A stretch of 39,226 nt of DNA, taken from positions 1 through 39,226 of the forward strand of contig CBFDDH010000023.1 of NCBI GenBank assembly GCA_965603515.1, in the 5' to 3' direction. Of this stretch, positions 1 through 7,866 are shown piece by piece; within the stretch, counting starts at the first letter, position 1, and every line of letters starts with the position of its first letter. Position numbers and translations under genes: made by a program. Origin of the DNA: JAUVZL01 sp965603515 (GTDB lineage: Bacteria > Hydrothermota > Tepidihabitantia > SM23-42). The notes below the pieces were generated by a model. The model was given only the letters and a program-made list of their open reading frames with translations. It was not told the origin of the DNA and did no database searches.

Positions 1-386
1 GACTGGGTCCAGCCGACCGCAGTGCCAAAACCACCTGCCTGGTGCGTTGAATCCGAGGTTGGCAGATCCCATATCAGCTTACATGAATCACTTTCACTCC
101 AATCCTGGTCATTTACATTCCAGAAATCCATATTTCCGTTCCAGCCGCCATTAATGAGATACACATAGGGTGTCAGAAAAACCGAGTCAATGATCCTACC
201 ATTGGGCACCGAAGTAATATCATATTTGAGGAATGTATTACATCCTTGTCCACCACCAAAGGTATAGAAGAAGACATCTTCAACCGGAGCAAGGATTGCC
301 TGAGCATGTAACGACCCGACACCCAGGAATGGAACAATCATCAGTACATATACAAATCTATAAAAAAAGGACTTTGAACAATACAT
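1..386 (-). CDS. Secreted protein, N-terminal part (runs off left edge)
   Basis: The frame is open from an ATG to the window edge, so only about 128 N-terminal residues are seen. Residues 1-32 look like a signal peptide: a Lys/Arg start, a hydrophobic stretch (FVYVLMIVPFLGVGSLH) and an AQA cleavage-type end. The start is fixed by a strong AAGGAGG 4-5 nt upstream (391-397). The mature part is rich in Trp, Gly, Asn and Asp. The stretch DWSESDSCKLIWDLPTS resembles the W-x-E...I-x-W-x-x-x-P strand pattern of DNRLRE/CBM96-like beta-sandwich domains, but with the C-terminus missing this is only a suggestion. It is probably an exported cell-surface or extracellular protein. No function can be assigned. 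Confidence 0.75.
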   Translation of the reverse strand, partial: MYCSKSFFYRFVYVLMIVPFLGVGSLHAQAILAPVEDVFFYTFGGGQGCNTFLKYDITSVPNGRIIDSVFLTPYVYLINGGWNGNMDFWNVNDQDWSESDSCKLIWDLPTSDSTHQAGGFGTAVGWTQ

Positions 387-572
387 ATCCACCTCCTTAT
401 ATTTTTATATTAATTAGCAATTATCGTGCCCAACCAGAATTATTTTCCCTTACAATACTGTCTGTTTTGTATTTTTCTCTAATGATCTGTGGAGTTTTTT
501 ACCCTGATTGTGTATTATTTTACATAGCTGAGTTTAGATAAAGGCTTGTCCCGTAGGAAACGCATTGTTTAT

Positions 573-992
573 TTATTCTTTAGTATCCTCACCCTGAAGG
601 ACATTCTTCCCAACGGAGCTCGCTTCCTTAAAAAACACCAGATCTGCCTTGAACATCATGCCGATATTTTGCATCTGTTCATAATTGACCCATTTGTATT
701 CTTTTACTTCATCGTGGTTCATCGTAATTCTATCATCGATCAATTTTACTGACCACCAGTGCAGAAGATACTGTTTATCTTCAGTATAACACTCCCATAC
801 CTTTTGAATCGGTTTCACTCGTATCCCCATTTCTTCAGTTGCCTCGCGCATAACTGCTTGTTCCTGGGTTTCATCCTGTTCAATCGCTCCGGTTATCGGA
901 CACCAGTAGTTTTCTGCTTCACCTTTTTTCGCCCGCTTGATCAACAGGAACTCATCACCTTTTCTTATGATAACAGCCACTGCTTGCTTCAT
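573..992 (-). CDS. Nudix hydrolase (139 aa)
   Basis: Nudix enzymes hydrolyse nucleoside diphosphates linked to another group X, using Mg2+ held by the Nudix box. The box is complete at residues 35-57: GAIEQDETQEQAVMREATEE followed by MGI, matching GX5EX7REUXEEXGU. The length is usual for a single-domain MutT-like protein. Substrate cannot be told from sequence; candidates include oxidised nucleotides and dihydroneopterin triphosphate (NudB-like). The gene stands alone with its own promoter just upstream (998-1025). There is no Shine-Dalgarno site, and the -10 box ends 5 nt before the ATG, so the mRNA is probably leaderless. Family assignment is firm; substrate is unknown. Confidence 0.92.
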   Translation of the reverse strand: MKQAVAVIIRKGDEFLLIKRAKKGEAENYWCPITGAIEQDETQEQAVMREATEEMGIRVKPIQKVWECYTEDKQYLLHWWSVKLIDDRITMNHDEVKEYKWVNYEQMQNIGMMFKADLVFFKEASSVGKNVLQGEDTKE

Positions 993-997
993 TATAG

Positions 998-1025
998 ATT
1001 ATAAACAATAGATTTGCATAGTCAA
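998..1025 (-). promoter_or_regulatory. Promoter of the Nudix gene, leaderless type
   Basis: Read on the minus strand, -35 TTGACT (1025-1020), a 16-nt spacer and -10 TATAAT (1003-998). Five bases separate the -10 box from the ATG at 992, so transcription should begin at about the start codon. Confidence 0.75.
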
Positions 1026-1070
1026 TTGGGTAACCATCTAAGTCCTCTTCACTTTTTTAGAACCTTAATC

Positions 1071-1320
1071 TGTCATTGCGCCTGTCCGCCTTTTGAGTGG
1101 CGGAAGGAACGAGATTCCTCACTACGTTCGGAACAAGCTGCGCAATCTCCTAAATAAAGTAACCCGTTGAAAAAACATAACATTGCCTCTTTAGGCTACA
1201 CTGAGATTGCCACGCTCATCCTTCTCACTGGCAGAATTCGCTCGCCCCGTTAAATAGAAACTACAAGAGAGGGATTAATCATTCTGTGGAAACTGTTATT
1301 TAACGGGGCGAGCAATGACA
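1071..1320. repeat. Nested inverted-repeat element, about 250 bp, non-coding
   Basis: Outer arms TGTCATTGC (1071-1079) and GCAATGACA (1312-1320) are perfect inverted repeats. Inside lie GCAATCTC (1142-1149) with GAGATTGC (1203-1210), and a perfect 17-bp pair, GCTCGCCCCGTTAAATA (1240-1256) with its complement at 1297-1313. No transposase is present. A related core recurs at 7785-7843. Words such as TGTCATTGC and GAGATTGC at the ends suggest a mobile, MITE- or REP-like intergenic repeat family. Mobility is inferred, not shown. Confidence 0.65.
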
Positions 1321-1412
1321 AGAACCATGATGCTATAAAAGAACTACATTGACAACGCTTTGCAAAAAGTGGAAAGGAGTCATGGTAACCGTATGTCAAG
1401 AAATCTACGAAG

Positions 1413-1441
1413 TTGACAGCGGCAACTATTTGACCTATAAT
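1413..1441 (+). promoter_or_regulatory. Promoter of the DUF2007-capA pair, leaderless type
   Basis: TTGACA (1413-1418), 17-nt spacer, TATAAT (1436-1441), then 5 nt to the ATG at 1447. All twelve hexamer positions match the sigma-70 consensus. No Shine-Dalgarno site. Confidence 0.8.
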
Positions 1442-1446
1442 AATAC

Positions 1447-1677
1447 ATGCTTAAATCTGCATACCTGGCGCCCGATGAATTCACCGCAATTACCTTGCGG
1501 GAGATGCTAAAGGCCAAAGGCATCAATGTTATGATAAGACGTTTTGAAACGATCTGGCTTGACGGCCTACCTAAGATCATGAAAGGCGGTTGGGGTGAGG
1601 TTCTGGTTGATGAACAAGACCTCGAAGACGCAAAAAAATACATCGAAGAATTTCTGCAAGATTTTCCAGAGCAATAA
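1447..1677 (+). CDS. DUF2007 family putative signal-transducing protein (76 aa)
   Basis: A small single-domain protein with the DUF2007 pattern: a first strand (KSAYLAPDEFTAITLREMLKAKGI) with a helix and the sequence KGINVMI, then a strand and closing helix (WGEVLVDEQDLEDAKKYIEEF). The domain is widespread and is named putative signal-transducing protein, but its biochemical role is not established. The start is set by the promoter whose -10 box ends 5 nt upstream. It lies 5 nt before the CapA-type gene and is probably cotranscribed with it. Confidence 0.8.
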   Translation: MLKSAYLAPDEFTAITLREMLKAKGINVMIRRFETIWLDGLPKIMKGGWGEVLVDEQDLEDAKKYIEEFLQDFPEQ

Positions 1678-1682
1678 ACCCC

Positions 1683-3359
1683 GTGGGAACGCCTGCCACG
1701 TTATTTGCCTTGTATATATTCAGTCAAAATCCAACGCAGGCAAGCGTAAGCTTGTGCGCAGTCGGTGATATCCTATTAGATCGGGGTATTCGGGCGAGTA
1801 TCCAGAACAATAGCGTAGATTATCCATTTGAGCATGTTAGTGAATTCATAAATGATTTCGATTTGGCTTTTTGCAACTTAGAATGTCCAGTATCGGCAGT
1901 AGGTCAATCAACTGGGAAAATTTACTGTTTCCGAGCCGACACAAGCTACTTCTCCGGAGTACAGGATGCGGGCTTTAATCTCTTTTCACTGGCAAACAAC
2001 CACATAATTGACTGGGGCGAAAAAGCCTGTCTCGATACAAAACAACTGATCGAGAAAAATAATCTCTATGTGATCGGCGCTGGCAAGGATCAGACTGAAG
2101 CCCAAGCTCCGCTTTTTATCAAGATGAACGGATTGAAGTTTGCATTTCTTGCGAGTGTTGGGATTCCATTGAAGGATATGATCTGGCCGATATCAAAACC
2201 CGGTCCTGCCCAGGCAAATCTGGAACAACTCGTTGAACTTATTCTAAAGATAAGGCAAACCGTCGATTATATTGTCGTGTCTTTGCACTGGGGTAATGAA
2301 TACGAACACCTTCCAAGAAGTCATCAAGTAATATGGGCACACACCCTTATTAATGCCGGAGCTGACCTGATCATTGGACACCATCCTCATGTTTTGCAGA
2401 GTATCGAGTACTACAACAACCGGATCATCCTGTATAGTCTGGGCAACTTTGTCTTTGACCAACATAAATTATATCAAAGGCAAAGCGGCATCTTTTCGTG
2501 CATCTTCAAAAAAGGGCGCATTGACTCTATTTGTTTCCATCCAGTACTACTCCAGGACTTCCAACCACGCTTGGCGCAAGACACCGTCTTTGAACTGATC
2601 GCTCAAAAGATAAATGTGATATCGGAAAAATATAATGCAGTATTCCTCAAAACAAAGAACCAACTTTTCATCACTGACTCAAGTTGTGTATTATCCATTG
2701 ACACACCGATCATGCGTGCGGGTTTCAACAGAAAGACGATACTTGTCACCCAAACTTCCATTGAAATGTATGATTCAATCGGCATGCTGATCGATACGGT
2801 TAATATTAACGAACATTTGGAGATCAAAGACTGTTGCTTTGTCAAAGATGCAAATACGTGCCGTCTTTTTGCGATCGTAGGAAAGGTCAATGGCGAATTT
2901 GGTGATTTCATAAGTCAGTTCAAATTTACTTCAGAAAGCATTATCCCTGAATGCTGCGTCCAGGATATAAACCATAGACCGTGGAAAATCCTGACTGCTG
3001 ATATTGACTGCGACTCAACCTCTGAGATCTGTATTGGCGCCTGCAAGATCAATAGCCTTGACAAAACTGGTAATAGACTTCTCCTGTATAAGTGGAACGG
3101 TACTAACCTTTATCCAACATACACCAGTTCAAAGAATCTCAAATCCTTTATAGATTTTACGCTCCAGGACATTGATAATGATGGACTCGATGACCTTATC
3201 ACGCTTGAGGCAAAAACGGATGGAAAAAACAGGGTTGCTATTTATCAATGGTTAGGCATTGGATTCTCAAAATACCGGGATTTAACTACTGACGTGGAAG
3301 ACAACTGGCTATGCAATATCGATATCGAATCGCTTATTTCAAATCACGACACTAATTAG
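1683..3359 (+). CDS. CapA-family metallophosphatase-like protein with C-terminal repeat domain
   Basis: The N-terminal half (residues about 22-290) is a PGA_cap/CapA domain, a calcineurin-like metallophosphatase fold. It shows GD (28-29), NLE (65-67), NNH (105-107), then HWGNEY and GHHPHVLQ, the usual metal-site motifs. Family members act in poly-gamma-glutamate or capsule synthesis, or have unknown phosphoesterase roles. The C-terminal part (about 330-558) is not CapA; it has two Asp-rich stretches, DIDCDSTSEICIG and DIDNDGLDDLITLE, like the calcium-binding loops of FG-GAP/VCBS repeats. Residues 1-20 are weakly hydrophobic and could be a signal sequence. The GTG start has no clear Shine-Dalgarno, so the true start is uncertain. 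Family call is solid; substrate unknown. Confidence 0.85.
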   Translation: MGTPATLFALYIFSQNPTQASVSLCAVGDILLDRGIRASIQNNSVDYPFEHVSEFINDFDLAFCNLECPVSAVGQSTGKIYCFRADTSYFSGVQDAGFNLFSLANNHIIDWGEKACLDTKQLIEKNNLYVIGAGKDQTEAQAPLFIKMNGLKFAFLASVGIPLKDMIWPISKPGPAQANLEQLVELILKIRQTVDYIVVSLHWGNEYEHLPRSHQVIWAHTLINAGADLIIGHHPHVLQSIEYYNNRIILYSLGNFVFDQHKLYQRQSGIFSCIFKKGRIDSICFHPVLLQDFQPRLAQDTVFELIAQKINVISEKYNAVFLKTKNQLFITDSSCVLSIDTPIMRAGFNRKTILVTQTSIEMYDSIGMLIDTVNINEHLEIKDCCFVKDANTCRLFAIVGKVNGEFGDFISQFKFTSESIIPECCVQDINHRPWKILTADIDCDSTSEICIGACKINSLDKTGNRLLLYKWNGTNLYPTYTSSKNLKSFIDFTLQDIDNDGLDDLITLEAKTDGKNRVAIYQWLGIGFSKYRDLTTDVEDNWLCNIDIESLISNHDTN

Positions 3360-3416
3360 AAGAAGTAATCACCCGCCTGCTCCTGCGTTGCGGAGATTTA
3401 TCCCACTTCGTATTAT

Positions 3417-3553
3417 AATTCTATAAATAGAATTGCGGGATCCATTGAACAGAATAAAACCTTTTGTTTAAAGAATTGGGCGTTTTTCAAAAAATAATTT
3501 TGAATTCCAGACATCCAAATTTTGCTTTGTTTGGATTTATGAATTGAAATTCA
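3417..3553. repeat. Cluster of palindromes in an intergenic gap
   Basis: AATTCTAT / ATAGAATT (3417-3434, 2-nt loop) is a perfect hairpin, enclosed by ATCCCAC...GCGGGAT with one mismatch. A second pair, ATCCAAA (3513-3519) / TTTGGAT (3530-3536), is flanked by TGAATTC- and GAAATTCA-like arms (3501-3553). Neither hairpin has a U-tract. It may be a decayed repeat or an mRNA 3' structure of the upstream gene. Confidence 0.45.
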
Positions 3554-3570
3554 GTGCTTACGACAGTTAC

Positions 3571-3598
3571 TTGACATTGGTAAATCTGTAGTTATACT
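3571..3598 (+). promoter_or_regulatory. Promoter of the 3.6-kb gene run, leaderless type
   Basis: TTGACA (3571-3576), 16-nt spacer, TATACT (3593-3598), then 7 nt to the ATG at 3606. No Shine-Dalgarno site upstream of the ATG. Confidence 0.78.
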
Positions 3599-3605
3599 TG
3601 AGATT

Positions 3606-4562
3606 ATGAGATTGCGTTATCTCTTTTTGCTGATATTCCCACTATTATTCAACTGCCCCAAAAAGTATGCCCCGGATGTCGAAAGTATTGAAGTGCTATA
3701 TGTATCGTCTTTATACAACGACATTTACCAGGATCAACCGATCCTCGCCGGCATAAAAGGTCTTCCAGGTCTTAAGGTCGGTCATCTCAAAACCAATCCA
3801 CCATTCATATCCATAATCCTCGGTAGATTGGGCTTTTACGAGCTTCTCAATGAAACCGGCATTGATTTCATGATCGCCGACTCACTCACGTTTTGGACTG
3901 ATAATATCAACTATTTCCTGGTACCTAAATCAATGGGTTATGCTATAACAAATTATGAAGGCATAAGATTTGCGATTTTACGCAAAGACAAAGATACGCT
4001 GGCGATTGCCGATGAAACACAGATTTCTTTGGTAAAACAAAGAAGTGATGTCCTTTGGATAATCGAAAACAGGTTGCTCGATATCGCTCCAACAAGAATA
4101 AATTTCTTCATTAAAGATCGCGGATTAGCTGACACAACCATGACCGCGCTCAAGGTTGAAACAGATAGTTCGCTATATGGGAAGATCAAAGAATTCAAAG
4201 ACAAGGTTGAGCAAACTCTAAACCAAAAAACCTGTCTTGAACAAAAAAATCTCAAGGCACACATCCTTTCTACAATCTCTTTAAATGAAGGAGTAAATAT
4301 AATCCTCTATACCCATGGATTATTCATCAATGATATCACCAGCGATTCGATTACGCTTAAGGAGATATTGAATAGCGTAGTTTGTGAAATGAAATTCAGC
4401 AAAATGGTTATGAATAAAAAACAGATACAAGAGTTGAATAAGGAGAAAGAATATGAAACCTGGGGTAAACTAAAAAAGAACAATAATGTGCTTCTTCCTG
4501 ACGAATATGGTACTTATCTATTTGATATGTTCTACAAATTGAGTTCTGACCATGGTGAATAG
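3606..4562 (+). CDS. Lipoprotein resembling a 5'-nucleotidase without its metal site
   Basis: Residues 1-17 (MRLRYLFLLIFPLLFNC) look like a lipoprotein signal ending in Cys17. The remaining 300 residues follow the outline of the UshA/5'-nucleotidase family. A first strand, EVLYVSSLYND, sits where the family has I-L-H-T-N-D-x-H. A C-terminal stretch (GLFINDITSDSITLKEILNSVV, then KMVMNKKQIQEL) matches the 5_nucleotid_C pattern with its G-x-I-T and L-T-G-x-x-L segments. The DxH, GNHE and GHxH ligands are not visible, so it is probably a non-catalytic relative, perhaps a binding protein. First gene of a tightly packed run that overlaps the next gene by 11 nt. The family link is inferred by eye and needs a structure-aware search. 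Confidence 0.5.
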   Translation: MRLRYLFLLIFPLLFNCPKKYAPDVESIEVLYVSSLYNDIYQDQPILAGIKGLPGLKVGHLKTNPPFISIILGRLGFYELLNETGIDFMIADSLTFWTDNINYFLVPKSMGYAITNYEGIRFAILRKDKDTLAIADETQISLVKQRSDVLWIIENRLLDIAPTRINFFIKDRGLADTTMTALKVETDSSLYGKIKEFKDKVEQTLNQKTCLEQKNLKAHILSTISLNEGVNIILYTHGLFINDITSDSITLKEILNSVVCEMKFSKMVMNKKQIQELNKEKEYETWGKLKKNNNVLLPDEYGTYLFDMFYKLSSDHGE

Positions 4563-5220
4563 AACAAAAATCAGCTGGCTGAGACTTGTTTGGGTTGCTT
4601 TCATCTTTCTTTATTCAGGACTGTTTTTCTACAATTTCTTCAAACCTTTTAATAATTGGTTCCTTACCTACATTTACACGATGATATTGGTTTTATGGCT
4701 ATGTGTGGAATATTATAAGAAACACCTTTTTTTTCAAAGTGGATTCCTACCTTTGGATCAGTACAAATGGTACTTGCGCGCTCCGTTTGCACTCCTCTTT
4801 TACTCATCTTTGGTCATCGGCTGTGCGACCCTTGCATGGTGGCAAAGCAACCGCATCCACCTCTATCCATTTATCCAAATCCTTGGTATCTTAGCACTTC
4901 TCTATTCCATATTCATGCGCCGTCAGGCATTTACCAAACCAGTCCCTGATGATGAAAGTATCACGAGATTCTACTTGAGCCTGCTATTTCTGACAATATC
5001 TCTTGCTTTGGGCTACAGCTCATTGTTTCTCTTACCCTATGTGATCATCATGGGTTATCCGCTGATTTTTGGACAGCGGATTTATGAAATAAAACATTTC
5101 AAGAAATTCGAAAAATATGTCTATGAGGAAAAGAAAATAAATCAAATTAATACAAAGAATTATTTTGATCTTTGGGAAGCATATATAGATAAACATGGCA
5201 AAAAGCGAGGGAAACAATGA
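4552..5220 (+). CDS. Membrane protein of unknown function (222 aa)
   Basis: I do not recognise the family. About six hydrophobic spans can be seen, near residues 9-30, 36-55, 77-97, 103-122 and two close together at 136-172. A charged C-terminal tail of about 45 residues (KKFEKYVYEEKK..., ending KHGKKRGKQ) is probably cytoplasmic. It starts inside the end of the preceding lipoprotein gene and ends in an ATGA overlap with the FecR-domain gene, so the three are very likely translated from one mRNA and may work together in the envelope. Confidence 0.7.
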   Translation: MVNRTKISWLRLVWVAFIFLYSGLFFYNFFKPFNNWFLTYIYTMILVLWLCVEYYKKHLFFQSGFLPLDQYKWYLRAPFALLFYSSLVIGCATLAWWQSNRIHLYPFIQILGILALLYSIFMRRQAFTKPVPDDESITRFYLSLLFLTISLALGYSSLFLLPYVIIMGYPLIFGQRIYEIKHFKKFEKYVYEEKKINQINTKNYFDLWEAYIDKHGKKRGKQ

Positions 5221-5945
5221 ATTTAATATTGAGTGCATTAACATTGTTTGTGCTAAATGCCGATATTCCGGCAAAGGTCACATTTCTGGTCGGAACGGCA
5301 ACTATTGACCGAGAAGGAACAAGATACTCGGTCGTACTGAATGCCACACTTCATGTCGATGATGTGGTCACAACTGGTGACGATTCAGAATGTGAGATTC
5401 AGTTTTCAAATTATGCTCTGGTTCGTCTCCAGGCGAATGCCAGTATCAAGATTGAGAAAAAGGAAGAAACACCGCAAGGTATTTTTCATCGTATCTTTGC
5501 ATCTATGGGTGAGGTCATTTCCAAGGTAACTGAAATGAATGCAGGTGACGAATACGAAATAAGGACTGACGCGGCACAAGCCTTTATCAGAGGCACAACA
5601 TTCAAAACAATTATTGAAGAAGACGGAACGAGTTCTTTTAGTGTATTCGAAGGAAATATCGCGGTTAAGAGTCTACTCGAAGGCGCCAAGGAAATCCTTC
5701 TAAATCAGAATTTTACATCAAAGATCAAGAAAGGTGAGTTAGAACCCTTGGTCGATAAATTGTCCGACCTTGAGATTGCCGCGTTTGCCGACACGTACAA
5801 AGATTTTCTTGATCGTGGGAAGGTTCTGGATGAACTGCGTGGCAAACTCGAAGAAGAGAAAAAGAAAAAAGAAGAAGAACTAAAAGAAAAGAAGGACGAC
5901 GCAATTGATGAAGGCAAGGATAAATTAAAGGGCTTATTTAAGTAA
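5217..5945 (+). CDS. FecR-domain periplasmic protein (242 aa)
   Basis: After a short hydrophobic start (residues 1-16) the protein carries a FecR domain. It shows a strand with VGTATIDREG, LHVDDVVTTGDDSECEIQF, an ALVRLQANASIKIE strand and the hallmark EIRTDAAQAFIRGTTF followed by SVFEGNIAV. Classical FecR passes a siderophore signal to an ECF sigma factor, but stand-alone FecR-domain proteins like this occur widely with other roles. The last 50 residues are a strongly charged Lys/Glu helix (KLEEEKKKKEEELKEKK), perhaps a coiled coil. GAGG precedes the ATG, which overlaps the previous stop as ATGA. No sigma factor or TonB receptor gene lies nearby. Confidence 0.82.
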   Translation: MNLILSALTLFVLNADIPAKVTFLVGTATIDREGTRYSVVLNATLHVDDVVTTGDDSECEIQFSNYALVRLQANASIKIEKKEETPQGIFHRIFASMGEVISKVTEMNAGDEYEIRTDAAQAFIRGTTFKTIIEEDGTSSFSVFEGNIAVKSLLEGAKEILLNQNFTSKIKKGELEPLVDKLSDLEIAAFADTYKDFLDRGKVLDELRGKLEEEKKKKEEELKEKKDDAIDEGKDKLKGLFK

Positions 5946-5962
5946 TACAACAATCCGATATT

Positions 5963-6793
5963 GTGATATTTGGTAATGCATCAAGAACAGTCGGTATAGG
6001 CTGTGCAGTACTCATTGTTATCACGTGCATTGTTCATAATCGCTGTGAAAGACCGGCTCCTCATCCCGGCTTCAAAATCGTATCACTTTCTCCGGCAATG
6101 ACCGAGAATATATTTGCACTCGGTGCTGCGCATGATCTGGTCGGCGTCACAACCTTTTGCGATTATCCTGAAGAAGCCAAGAAGATCTATGAAATTGGAG
6201 ATTTTTCTAATCCTTCTCTTGAAAGGATTATCAGCTTAAAGCCAGACCTGGTGATCGTCAACCTACCCGAACAAACGAGGATCAAAAAAGAACTCGAGAA
6301 ACTAGAGATCAATATCTTCATATCATCACCGCGGACTCTCGACGACATATATAACGAAATTATTAAAATCGGTCGTATAGTGAAGAAACAACAAGCAGCT
6401 GATTCTTTGGTTAACTACATGAAAATGCATATTAGCACGGTTGATAGATCAAGCAAGAAACGTGTGTACATTGAACTTTCACCAAGACCCCTGGTAACCA
6501 TAGGCGCACGGAGTTTCCTGAATGAACTATTGGAAATGGCTGGAGCTGAAAATATCTTTGCCGATTTGGGCAAAGCCTACCCGGTTGTTCCGCAGGAAGA
6601 AGTTATTAAACGAAACCCTGATGTCATTATTGTACTGCACCCGGAAGACATCAGAGACCGGTTGGGTTGGCGCACAATAACAGCGATCAGTAACAATAAG
6701 GTCTATACAACCCTTAACCAGGATCACTTAATGCGACCGGGCCCGCGTTTGATAACAGGGTTTGAACAATTGAAAAGGATCATGGATGAGTAA
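5963..6793 (+). CDS. Substrate-binding protein of a BtuF/FecB-type importer
   Basis: Periplasmic-binding-protein fold type III. It reads KIVSLSPAMTENIFALGAAHDLVGVTTFCDYP, then NPSLERIISLKPDLVIV, then a lobe-2 segment and a C-terminal RPGPRLITGFEQL that is typical of BtuF-like vitamin B12 binders. A hydrophobic span at residues 9-23 would export or anchor it; there is no clean lipobox. The GTG start has no Shine-Dalgarno and lies 17 nt after the FecR gene. It overlaps the permease gene by 8 nt. It probably delivers a corrinoid, haem or iron chelate to the permease; B12 is the best guess from the RPGPR motif, but the ligand is not provable. Confidence 0.85.
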   Translation: MIFGNASRTVGIGCAVLIVITCIVHNRCERPAPHPGFKIVSLSPAMTENIFALGAAHDLVGVTTFCDYPEEAKKIYEIGDFSNPSLERIISLKPDLVIVNLPEQTRIKKELEKLEINIFISSPRTLDDIYNEIIKIGRIVKKQQAADSLVNYMKMHISTVDRSSKKRVYIELSPRPLVTIGARSFLNELLEMAGAENIFADLGKAYPVVPQEEVIKRNPDVIIVLHPEDIRDRLGWRTITAISNNKVYTTLNQDHLMRPGPRLITGFEQLKRIMDE

Positions 6794-7694
6794 ATATATA
6801 CTGATCTCTCTCGTCTTCCTGGTTGCCGTGTTCCTCAGTATTATTATTGGACCGGCTGAATTAACCACTGATATTTTGCAACTACGTATCTCGCGCGTCA
6901 TTTTGGGCATTTTCGCGGGCGGCATTCTTGCTTTCTGTGGCGGGATCCTCCAGGGTTTATTTGGTAACCCTTTGGTTGAACCCTATACACTTGGTTCAGC
7001 ATCAGGTGCAGCATTAGGCGGCTCAGTAGGTATGCTGCTTTTCGGTACGATCAGCCCGCTTTTTGCTTTTTTAGGCGCGCTCGGGGTTGGCTTTTTTGTC
7101 TTCACAATCGCACGCATTGAAGGTGGCTTGCTTCGGGACCGCCTGATCCTTGCCGGTGTGGTCATGAGCTTCTTATGTTCTTCAATGGTCATGATCATTA
7201 TGGTTCTGGGTGGACGCGAGCTGTACGAGATATTGTATCTGTTAATGGGTTATCTCGGTGTGGTCATAACTTCAGCAAATCGACCGATGATTATCGCGAT
7301 GATTGTCGTTTCAGGTATTCTGCTTCTATATCTCTATCGATACTATCGAGAGCTCGACATAATCTCCCAGGGCATGGAAACAGCGGCTGGACTGGGAATT
7401 GATATTCAGAAACTTTCGATCATCATATTCTTAACTACTGCTCTGCTTATCGGTATCACCGTTTCTATTGTCGGTGCCATAGGCTTTGTCGGTCTTATTG
7501 TGCCGCATATTTCAAAACTCATATTTGGACCAAAACACCTTAAGAATTTACCTGGTTCGTTCTTGCTCGGTGCAACATTCTTGCTCCTTGCCGATACTAT
7601 CGCACGCGTGATCACTGTCTATGAACTTCCCGTTGGTGTCGTCACATCACTAGTCGGAGTACCGTTTTTTATTTATCTTTATAGAAAAAAATGA
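6786..7694 (+). CDS. FecCD/BtuC-family permease of the importer
   Basis: A hydrophobic 302-residue protein with the FecCD signature: RISRVILGIFAGGILAFCGGILQGLFGNPLVEPYTLGSASGAALG near residues 35-80, and AIGFVGLIVPHISKLIFGPKH near 230, the coupling segment that contacts the ATPase. About nine to ten membrane spans. The usual length is 320-340 residues; this one is slightly short at the N-terminus. The ATG lies inside the end of the binding-protein gene. It forms the membrane channel of the importer encoded by the two flanking genes, although a palindromic element separates it from the ATPase gene. Confidence 0.92.
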   Translation: MSKYILISLVFLVAVFLSIIIGPAELTTDILQLRISRVILGIFAGGILAFCGGILQGLFGNPLVEPYTLGSASGAALGGSVGMLLFGTISPLFAFLGALGVGFFVFTIARIEGGLLRDRLILAGVVMSFLCSSMVMIIMVLGGRELYEILYLLMGYLGVVITSANRPMIIAMIVVSGILLLYLYRYYRELDIISQGMETAAGLGIDIQKLSIIIFLTTALLIGITVSIVGAIGFVGLIVPHISKLIFGPKHLKNLPGSFLLGATFLLLADTIARVITVYELPVGVVTSLVGVPFFIYLYRKK

Positions 7695-7726
7695 GTAGAT
7701 ATATACTATGAGAATGTCGAAATTTG

Positions 7727-7866
7727 TAGGAGTAGAGTCTTTAGGCTCGTTAAATGTAATCAAATTGCGACATATTTTCACGGACCCTGTTAAATTGTGT
7801 AACATGGATGCTCACACTTTTCCTGAGAGTTTATTTAACAGGGCGGGCGTAAACGCCCTACTCCTA
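7727..7866. repeat. Palindromic element between permease and ATPase genes
   Basis: Terminal arms TAGGAGTAG (7727-7735) and CTACTCCTA (7858-7866) are a perfect inverted repeat. Inside are CCCTGTTAAAT (7785-7795) and ATTTAACAGGG (7833-7843), also perfect. The core TATTTAACAGGGCG matches the element at 1297-1310 at 13 of 14 positions, and both contain TCTTTAGGCT. A 61-codon frame crosses it but is not a credible gene. It looks like an inserted copy of the same repeat family, splitting an otherwise compact operon by 185 nt. Confidence 0.65.

Larger units (their letters stand above)
1005..1446. other. Intergenic region of 442 nt
   Basis: No convincing gene. It holds the Nudix promoter at its left end, a nested palindromic element (1071-1320) and the promoter of the DUF2007 gene (1413-1441). 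A frame antisense to the DUF2007 gene reaches in here but has no supporting signals. Confidence 0.7.

Noticed and set aside
233..1004. Three plus-strand frames (233-541, 546-752, 759-1004)
   Set aside because: They are antisense to the secreted-protein and Nudix genes or fill the gap between them, have no SD or promoter, and show no domain.
1380..1643. Minus-strand 87-residue frame over the DUF2007 gene
   Set aside because: Antisense shadow of a gene with a clear family and promoter; residue use is Ser/Arg-rich as in shadows.
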